Assembly: GCA_012845835.1 (NCBI GenBank) | Contig: JABAKD010000016.1 | Location: 9,004,121 to 9,068,120 of the forward strand | Reading direction: 5' to 3' | Origin: Undaria pinnatifida | Lineage: Eukaryota > Sar > Phaeophyceae > Laminariales > Alariaceae | DNA: 64,000 nucleotides | Shown here: one piece after another, positions 56,256 to 64,000 of the stretch | Numbering within the stretch: the stretch's first letter is position 1 | Layout of the letters: each line of letters starts with the position of its first letter | Program-made: the position numbers and the translations under genes | The notes under the pieces: model-generated | Told to the model about the DNA's origin: nothing | The model's input: the letters and a program-made list of their open reading frames with translations, nothing else | Database searches by the model: none

Positions 56256-57580
56256 CTGCACATGTCATGTGACCTCTTCCCTCCCTTTGCGTTCCTCTTC
56301 GTTGCCTGGTTTGCTACCTTGTGTGTGTGTTCCGCTTTTCGTATTCAGTACGTTCTGGCTCATCGATGTCCAAACCTCCTTTCTGTACCGTAGTTGCCAT
56401 ATAGTGTATATCTGTCTTGTAGTTTGTGACCACAGAAGCTTGTCTCTCTCTAGGATGTTGGATCGAAAGGAACCCTGGGCGAGGGTGTTCTCCGAGGGTG
56501 TGCTGTTTTACGGCGGTTGAAACGTTTGAAACCTGTGAACCGGAACATCGCACACACGTTATTATCAAGATCCGGAAAAATACAAAACGGATCCTAGGAT
56601 CCATCAACCCGTCAAACATGTGTCAAGGCCATCTAATGGTGCCCAACGCACCATCCCCAGAGTACAACTACAACTCCCTCAAGCCCTCCCTCGGGTATCC
56701 GAAAGCGGACAACAACCCCAGCATAAGGCCGACTCGAGGTCGGTATCAGGCTAAATCTCGCGCTGCAAACGCGCGCCCGGACGTCGGTCCGAGGTTGCCT
56801 CGCGCGTGCTGGTCAGAGATACGCTAAAACGACCCCTGTGGGCTAAAATCAGTGTTCGGCAGGTGGGTTTTAAGTAGAGTACCCATACCCGTAGAGTGTA
56901 CAAATACCAGAGTACACAACAACAGGGTGTTGTTTCTTGCGAGCAAGAAGTCAACGGCCAAACCGCGCGGTGCCGCGTCGATCCGTGGGAGTAGCACCGG
57001 ATCCGCGAAGGCTGAGTCTCTCCATTGAGGCTGCTCCCACCGATGTAACGGCTTGTGGGTGTGATACCGAGGGTTGATTGCCAACGGAGATGCAACGCTG
57101 ATCACGGGCTAGCATATTTTTTTTACGATTTCGAGCGTTTGTGGGTGGAGGCATCATCGTTAAGTGGGCTCGCAGGCATCCCAGCTGCTCCTCGAGTTGC
57201 GGTGCTGTGGCTCGGGACTTTTCTGATCTACCAGAGAAAGCCAGACAGAGTCCGTCAAACGTGCTTGGTTGTGCTTCGGCCGTCACCCGTGCGCGAGCGA
57301 TGCTGTCATTGCTGACAAGCAGTGCCGGAATTAATTTGGATGAACCACCTTCCTGTTGGCGTTGCTTTTTTGTTTATGTCGAAAAAAATTGCCAGCGATA
57401 GTCATCATGAGATTATTGTGGCGTTACCTTCTGCCAAAGACTGTATTATACCAGGTACAGTATTGGAGCACAGACACGGTTCACCTTAAAGTTGGAACTA
57501 TTCAAGACGCATCGCGTCAAAACCAACGGGTGGCTTCGCCCCCCGCCCCACCCTCCTCCCCACTCCCCCTGCTGCCACAG

Positions 57581-57699
57581 CTACTGCCATGGTCGGCATC
57601 GAGGATGCCGACGACGAGCTACATCGGTGCCTCGTCTCCCCGGCGACAAAGCGTGCAGCCGATTGTGCGCGAGGCAGTGAGCATGCCGGACGTTGTGAG
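57581..57699 (+). CDS. Weak candidate exon
   Basis: A long pyrimidine tract and CCACAG precede it, and GAG|GTGAGC follows. Two frames are open; one has an internal ATG (MVGIEDADDELHRCLVSPAT). No partner exon or family was found. Confidence 0.15.
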
Positions 57700-57939
57700 G
57701 TGAGCAAGGTCTTCACCATGCTGTTTGCATGTTTTGCTGCTCGTGCTGTCTTGTCTTGATGCGGTCAGTCAGTGAACGCCCCGCTTTTAGGGCTCCAAAT
57801 AATAGTGACAAGTCGAATCAAGCCACACATTGCTCTGAGATGTGTAGGCAGCTTTTAGCATGTTATAGGCGGGACTTGTCGATTTGACTGCTGTTCGCCT
57901 TTTTACAACAACTGCAAATTTCCTCCTTCACTTTGTTTC

Positions 57940-58304
57940 TTTTTTGCTTAGTCTATCCTTCTACTCCGAAGAATCATCTTGGCACGTTTCTTTCTCCTTC
58001 TCCCTTCCTGTAGACGCAACTCAGAACCGGGGTCACTAAGCAGACTTTTCCCCCCCTTCCCAACTGCAGTACGGGCCTTATTTTTGGTCGCGAGGAGACT
58101 CCAGCTATTGCTTCCCTCGTCGACTCGCATCGAATTGCGCCTACCCACGCTGCTGGACGCTTTCAGCAGTTAGTTGATTCCTTTCATTTCTTTTTGCAAA
58201 TAAACTCAGAAATACTACAGTACCCACGTGGGATTCGAACCCCAGAACCAATTTTATTAATAGTAGCATTCGAGGGTAACCACTAGACCACCGGGGCGAC
58301 CGGT
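57940..58304 (-). mobile_element. tRNA-headed SINE, family R1, full length
   Basis: Reverse orientation. The head has TGGTCTAGTGGTTA and GGTTCGAATCCCA, then the TTTGCAAAAA linker, the CGCGAGGAG-side body and an A-rich end (57940-57946 as T). It is colinear with 16187-16523 over its whole length, which defines the element as about 340-365 bp. Confidence 0.75.
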
Positions 58305-58745
58305 GCTCTTGCACTAATTTCAAGTAATCTTTACCCAAAAAGCGCCCGTGCAGTTCCAAAGGAGTTAGCCCTTTCACCACTGCAAAAACGATCCCGCACC
58401 ACAGCAGTAATTCCAAGTACTTAGCCCTAAAAACTTGATAAGGTTAGACTACTGCAAGTAAATCTCAACTGTGCTTATCGTTAGCGCTCACAACCTCGTG
58501 CACTGGGACTCAGATAGAGCGACAAAACCAAAACGACAAGTAAGTGTAGCCTTATCAGCCGTTCTCCACGGTGTGAGCGTGCCTTACAAGTTTACAGCGG
58601 TAGACCGTGGCTGCTACGGTATGGGGGGTTATGTTGTTTTGGGGCCTCCTTTACAGTGGCTCGAGGTCACTCGCGCGAGTGGCCCCCCTATTGCTTTGCG
58701 GTCTTAAGCTTTTGCGCTGCTTTTTGTTTGCCATGTGAAACAGCC

Positions 58746-58802
58746 ATGGAATGGTTGGCTACGCCGCGCCAAGCAAATCCCTCAAAGTCCTTTTTCATTG
58801 AG
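58746..58802 (+). CDS. Weak candidate first exon
   Basis: ATG opens 19 codons (MEWLATPRQANPSKSFFIE) ending exactly at GAG|GTACGG. Without splicing the frame stays open to 58952. No partner exon was found. Confidence 0.15.
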
Positions 58803-59059
58803 GTACGGAGTCACTCGGGCGTGCGGCTCAAACACAGTGGTGAAGAAGAGGGAAGGATACATAATACCGCAGCCATGATCAATATCATGCCGCGCACGCG
58901 ACGTGCAAGCCCTTGCGCTTCAACGTCGTCTGCTCCATCTAATACCTGGTAGGATACTCTACCCTAGCCGCCAGGGTTGCTTCGTACGGCCAACGATGTA
59001 ATCGTCTCTCTGTTTCGTTATTTTTCCCCTCGGAAATCTCAGAAGGGACACAGTTCGAA

Positions 59060-59354
59060 GGTATCCCTTTTTAAGGGACCCCGCGATAACAAAAATTGGA
59101 AAAAGGGTATAATAATTAACTTCAAATTCTCGCGCACCGTTGTCTTAGGCCCCTTAAACTGGATGCAACACTCATTATAGGACCCCAGGTCTCTTACAAT
59201 GGACCAATAGATGTTCACCCGCTTGCAGTGCGCCACGTACATTTCCTAGAAAACTATACGTTCCCAAAGTGCCAACTGTGCCAAATCTGACAAGGGATGG
59301 CGGTATATGAGGAATATCTTTGCCCGCACGCACTGAGGTCCCTTAAAAGGGGCC
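59060..59354. repeat. MITE-like element with AAGGGACC ends
   Basis: 295 bp with inverted ends GGTATCCCTTTTTAAGGGACC (left) and GGCCCCTTTTAAGGGACC (right, other strand). Subterminal GGCCCCTTAAACTGG-like words recur inside. No ORF of note. Confidence 0.6.
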
Positions 59355-60888
59355 AAGTACTTGTACCTACTTGTATCTTGGTGGCAGATTCGACTTGACT
59401 TCGATTGCTCGTTACCCGGCAGCAGCTTCCTGCCTTCCAGTCCGTCATACTACCATTAATAAGTACTTCGTACCCAGGGTAAAGGTTGAGGTAGGACCTA
59501 CACCTGTTCCTATGTTTTGAATCTAACGTATTGCGTACGTTTGTACTGTCGCTTCCAGAGGGTTCGCTTTGTGCTGGGCTTTACGGGGAGTTTTGGACAG
59601 CAATACAGCATATTCCCGGTACATGGTGATGTTTTCGCTTATTTACAGCAGTTTGGACGGTGTCCGGCGAAATCCGTGCTTCGTTTTATTTCATCACAGC
59701 ATCGGTGCCGAACAATGCGGTCATTACATGCCAGATAATCGGCAATCGTACGTACATAAATGTTATGGATAAGTACTGAGGACGACAGACTTGCAGCATG
59801 GACAGGCCGACGGCATGACGGCGACATCAATCAGTAGTCGCTGGCGACTAGCGGGTCATCACCTCCCCTTGGGTGGTGTTGATACTACTGCTGTAGTTGT
59901 GTTGTAGCACAGCACGCAGGCCAATGGGTATATGCACCAAATCTTGAGTAGTTCGACAAGCCTACATTTGTAGCGACATAGATTTGGCGAGACATTCGAT
60001 GTACATATGTTGTACTGTCCTGCCGTCGACGCCATGTATAATAAGATTAAGGAGCTGTTACAGACATAGGCCACCCTTTGCAAGTTTGTCTACTAGGCAA
60101 GTTCCACGTTGGTCACTCACTTGTACTAGGTAGGCTCTTGTATTAGTGCCACACACGCCACGGACGAACTGAATAGCATTCAATTCCGCGAGGCAAAAGC
60201 ATCACCCCCTTTTTCCTATACGCAAATGCCGTCAAAGGCATGTGAACCCCTTTTATATCCATCCGTATTCCATATCTTACGCCTTGTTAAGCTCCCAGGG
60301 AAATACCGTAACATACAGCGGAATGGGAAAAAAATACAGGGATACCCTCGATAAGATTACCACGGTTACATTTTACCGAAGTAAAACGACGGTAAAACCC
60401 CGGCAAGTGGTATTGCCATGGCGTTGTTTAGCGTTATTGCGGAGGCCGTTACCAAGTAAAACGGATGTTGATTTGCCATTATTACAGTACCGTACAACGG
60501 TAAAGCCTCGGTACATGGGCATAATTCCGGATACACCCTCCAGCAAGCCTTGCAAATAAGGGTGTGTCGTGCACCGTTCAAACCGGTATCGTTAAGTTGT
60601 CGAACCACCGCTACGTTTTATACCATCCGTGCAAACGTGTACCGTGCCATTTTTGTTTTTCATTATATATAACCGCGCGAAAGAGGTTCATGAAGTCTGT
60701 GTTTTAGTCCAAAACTATCTTCTTGCATCACATCCTTCAGGTCGCCCTTCTTTTTTTGTCTTTCTTAGTTCTTCTTGTTTTTCTTGTTTTTATGGTCTGG
60801 CTTGTGTTGTTGCGTTCTCGTGCCCGGTACGCTAGCATTTCAGTTGTTGTACGTTGATTGGTCCATTGCCATTCCACGGCAGGGGTGC

Positions 60889-61207
60889 CGCAGATTCTAA
60901 GAAATTTCTGAGCTTCTCAAGTTAGTAGCTCAATATATCACTATCACCCGAAACATGACTTCGAAGGCATCCATTCGTGGAAGCGGACCAAGCTTGTATG
61001 CCCTAGTCCTAAAACAAGTTAAACTCGCCATCACATGACTTCGAAGGCATTCGTTCGCGGAAGCCGACCAAGCTTCCATGCCCTAGTCCTAAAACAAATT
61101 AAACTCGTAAAAAGATTGGACTAACCGGTAGTTCCTTACTTGAGGAGCTCAACCGAAACATTATTACCAGGTCAGAAACATTTTGGCCAAAAAACTGCAA
61201 CCCCTAC
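60889..61207. repeat. MITE-like element, family R4, with internal duplication
   Basis: Opposite orientation: CAGGGGTGCCGCAG at the left and CTGCAACCCCTA at the right. A block of about 78 bp containing CATGACTTCGAAGGCAT is repeated in tandem (60955-61109). Confidence 0.6.
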
Positions 61208-61264
61208 CGCACTATACCGCACTATACCGCACTACAGAGGAATGACTCAGTGTTTTTGGTTTTC

Positions 61265-61370
61265 TCTGTCTCAGTCTGTGACCACATAATTTGTGTCTCC
61301 TTTAGGATGGATGAAGAATCAGCACGGACACTGGGTGTACTGATGATGCCGTTGGGGTAGAAAGGATGGT
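61265..61370 (+). repeat. Dispersed repeat, family R7
   Basis: The best-preserved copy: CTGTGACCACATAATTTGTG, GGATGGATGAAGAATCAGCA, CGGACACTGGGTGTACTGATG and GGGTAGAAAGGA. Confidence 0.55.
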
Positions 61371-61427
61371 TTAGCATGAAGAAAACACACACTTTTGACC
61401 AATGGAACCATTTTACACCTTGGCATA

Positions 61428-61589
61428 AATAATGATAATAATAAAAATAGTAATAGCAATAATAACAACAACAGCAACAACAATAACAATAACAACAACG
61501 ACAATAACAATAACAATAACAATAACAACAACAATAACACCAACACCAACACTAAAACTAACATTAACAGTAACAGTAATAATAACAAT

Positions 61590-61646
<57 letters not shown>

Positions 61647-61654
61647 AATAATAT
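61428..61654 (+). repeat. AAC/AAT trinucleotide array
   Basis: Mixed AAT/AAC triplets with a pure AAC core at 61588-61640. Confidence 0.9.
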
Positions 61655-62549
61655 GCATATGTACCATTTTGCTTTTTTTGCCTAGTCCGTCCCTTTTTCT
61701 CCGCCGGCGCAGAGTTTTTTGGTGTGCTTTCTTCTGCAATGCGATCAGACTACCCGTCGGTATATTATCAGCCGTGTGCCGGGCTCATGGGACGTCCGTG
61801 GCGCGAGCTATGGCCGCGGAAAGCCGCCGAAACTGGCTCTATTTTGCGGGGTATGAGACACTTCTGTCCCCGAGCAACCACACACTAGACGTATTTAAGC
61901 CTCGAGGTTAGGTCTTAAGTACTTCCAACTGGAAGAGCTAGGCCATTCGATATTTCGACCTTAAACGCATAAAAAAAACACCATACGTCTAAAACTCGAA
62001 ATAGTGGTCTCTTTCAGTACGCATAAAAAGAAAAGCCGAGGAAAGATCAAACTACTTGAAAATAGACTATGATATTTCTGCACTACTCCAGACGCAGATG
62101 GCAAGACGAGGATTTATGTCATGAGTCAGCACATGAGTGGGTGGAAACTTCGAGAAAGACCCTCCCCTGCCCATGCTGTGCGAGCTTGAACAAACGGCCA
62201 AAACAAATAACTGGTGCCTGGCAAAAACATTGAGTGCTTCGTACTCCATACTCGCTTCATATGTAGGATACCTCGTCATATGTAGGATACCTCGCAGGCG
62301 TCTGCCGCCTTCGGTATGCCTCAGTGTGGCAGTCAGTACAGCAGCACAGCAGGACTGGCCCTCAACCCGGTTCAATTTCCACCCTCGAAATGTAGGCATC
62401 CGCGGGAAAGAGGCAACAGGGTTGTAAACTGCAGCAGCAGCTCCGGCCATGCGCTACGTCGGGCACAAAAACCAAACAAAAAAAATGTGTCATCGAAAAA
62501 TTACAGCCTCTCAGGACGAGAGAGCAGGAGCACGAGCGCGCGACGAACT

Positions 62550-62589
62550 ATGTCAGAGTCCCAGTTCTCTGACCGCAGAGAACGCCAGG
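62550..62589 (+). CDS. Weak candidate first exon
   Basis: ATG opens 13 codons (MSESQFSDRRERQ) and one extra base before a G|GTAGGA donor. A gene continuing past the right edge is possible, but no further exon is visible in the remaining 1.4 kb. Confidence 0.15.
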
Positions 62590-63005
62590 GTAGGAGGAGT
62601 CTCGCGGGCGTTTTCCACCGGCTAGTTCTGCTGTAGTTGGGTTGGCTGTTGGGGTGCTGGTTGTCTGTGTGTTGTGCTGTGTTGTTTTGTTTTGTGGTGT
62701 GTTGTGTTGTGTGTGCGCTCGATCCTCGTGAATGAACAAGGACTCCTGTTCAAGTAATAGTACGTAGAGGCATGCCGCTCCACGAGAGTGGGTCGCCACT
62801 GACCACCGCCAACGTTTCTGATCGTGTTGTACACGCAGGTTGATTAACCCGGGTTGGGGATACACCAAGCGGCTTGCTAGGTTGAGCGTTGCAATTACTG
62901 CGTGGGTGTTGTGCTGTGCTGCTGCTGCAGAGTGTCTGATGTTTCCTCGAGCTTTTGTCGTCTGAAATGCTGTTGTTTGCTGGAAAATACTCGGAAAATT
63001 GCTTC

Positions 63006-63045
63006 AAATATGCACTTGGGCCAAAATGTGCCCAAGTGCATATTT
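63006..63045. repeat. Perfect 16-bp hairpin
   Basis: AAATATGCACTTGGGC (63006-63021) and its exact reverse complement (63030-63045) with an 8-nt loop. Confidence 0.85.
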
Positions 63046-63305
63046 TGGGAAAATCCACATCTCACCGTGGTCTGCCGTGGTCGTTAGGTCGATAAAAAAG
63101 ACCTATTTTTTAGACATTTTAAAACACGATAGGGCTTAATTTGGTTTAGAGCCAAAAATATAGGCATATCGTCAGGCTTAAATACGTCTACTACACACAC
63201 GGTGGAACTTTAGTCCTCGCACGTACATCGGGGTGGCATCAAAATGTATTTGCGAGAGAATTTTCCCGCACTGCTAGACGCGGGCGCGGTGTATATGTAC
63301 CCGCT

Positions 63306-63878
63306 GCAACGACGTGAACTATGTCATTACTGTGAGTTCTCCCTCACAATTGACACGGTGGTTACCATACAGCAGTAGCGAAACCTGTATAAAGAGATAT
63401 AAAGTAGCAACACAACTCAAGCAAAAGTAACGATGTGCACACAACAGACCATATCGGCAACAAACATCGGTATAAACTGTCTACGATCACAGCAGCAGCA
63501 AGCAACCGCAGAGAGCGGCAATAATATATAGATCATAAAAAATCAAATTTTATTGAGAACGGGAATTTTTCTGGATGGACCGAGGAGAACAATTACACAA
63601 GACCTTTACTCTCATCAAAAGAACATACACAGCGGTTTTACAATAGAGCACCACCAGCAAGCAGCACGTAGTCCATAGACTCTAAGAGTTTATTGTCATA
63701 TGAGCAACGACGGGAACTATGTCATTACTTTGAGTTCTCCCTCACAATTGACACGGTGGTTACCATACAGCAGTAGCGAAACCTGTATAAAGAGATATAA
63801 AGTAGCAACACAACTCAAGCAAAAGTAACGATGTGCACACGACAGACCATATCGGCAACAAACATCGGTATAAACTGT
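63306..63878 (+). repeat. Recent direct duplication, 175-bp copies
   Basis: 63306-63480 and 63704-63878 differ at only three positions by eye and are offset by 398 bp. Each contains TATAAAGAGATATAAAG, a TATA-like word. The sequence between them is unique. Confidence 0.85.
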
Positions 63879-64000
63879 TTAACTGTTTAAGCGCGCGGGG
63901 AAAAATACTGGACACAGAAAACACACAACAAATTATTCCTCTAACAGCAGCGACAGCAGTACAAACCCATCAGACAGCGAAAATGATCGAGACAACAACA

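Larger units (their letters stand above)
50915..64000. other. Right-hand region without a recognised gene
   Basis: Thirteen kilobases with no exon I can name. Contents: R6 (51305-51385), CCCTCC-type runs (53830-53850), CAG9 (55548-55574), a 27-bp duplication (56196-56255), R7 (56425-56515, 61265-61370), full R1 SINE (57940-58304), a 295-bp inverted-end element (59060-59354), R4 (60889-61207), an AAC/AAT array (61428-61654), a 16-bp-stem hairpin (63006-63045) and 175-bp direct repeats (63306-63480, 63704-63878). Stretches 51.4-53.8 and 54.1-55.1 kb hold nothing recognised. Confidence 0.5.

Noticed and set aside
59859-60083. Possible retroelement protein fragment on the minus strand
   Set aside because: The resemblance was too vague to name a family; no conserved motif could be pointed to.
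63306-63878. Terminal repeats of an LTR element
   Set aside because: The copies are 175 bp, lack clear TG...CA ends, and have only about 220 bp of non-coding sequence between them. A simple duplication explains them.

Overview
The window is nuclear DNA of an intron-rich eukaryote. Three multi-exon genes can be rebuilt and named from splice-compatible exons, and one small gene can be rebuilt but not named. Long introns (0.35-3.5 kb), 3 GC-AG introns among 22 reconstructed, CAG/GGTC/CCCGA-type simple repeats, very long G/C homopolymers and many short non-autonomous repeats fit a large-genome protist or alga. A stramenopile alga, most likely a brown alga, is my best guess. That is inference; no lineage-specific marker was found.

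Layout. (1) 1-13317, minus strand: a GT14 (Core-2/I-branching type) glycosyltransferase with an N-terminal signal-anchor exon; its 3' end lies outside the window. (2) 13318-13781: short divergent interval facing a possible plus-strand first exon at 13782. (3) 13.8-23.4 kb: gene-poor, with degenerate tandem repeats and dispersed elements. (4) 23418-36727, plus strand: complete 11-coding-exon gene for translation initiation factor eIF2 gamma (481 aa). (5) 36.7-43.5 kb: intergenic, with a 0.5 kb AAT microsatellite, a foldback element and weak ORFs. (6) 43552-48088, minus strand: complete 5-exon COP9 signalosome subunit 8 (CSN8, about 227 aa). (7) 48641-50914, plus strand: complete 3-exon gene for a 95-aa coiled-coil protein, divergent from CSN8 across about 550 bp. 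(8) 50.9-64 kb: repeats, direct duplications and weak exon candidates only.

The named genes do not form a pathway: one is a Golgi-type transferase, one a translation GTPase, one a deneddylase-complex subunit. What links the window is its repeat content. At least nine dispersed families recur (working labels R1-R9), including a tRNA-headed SINE (R1), a poly(A)-tailed 425-bp element with a clean 11-bp target duplication (R2), and MITE-like elements with inverted ends. The host-gene observation most worth checking is that eIF2 gamma has lost all four cysteines of its zinc knuckle. I saw no CRISPR array, rRNA, credible functional tRNA gene, recognisable virus copy or LTR retroelement, and no convincing undescribed multi-gene system.
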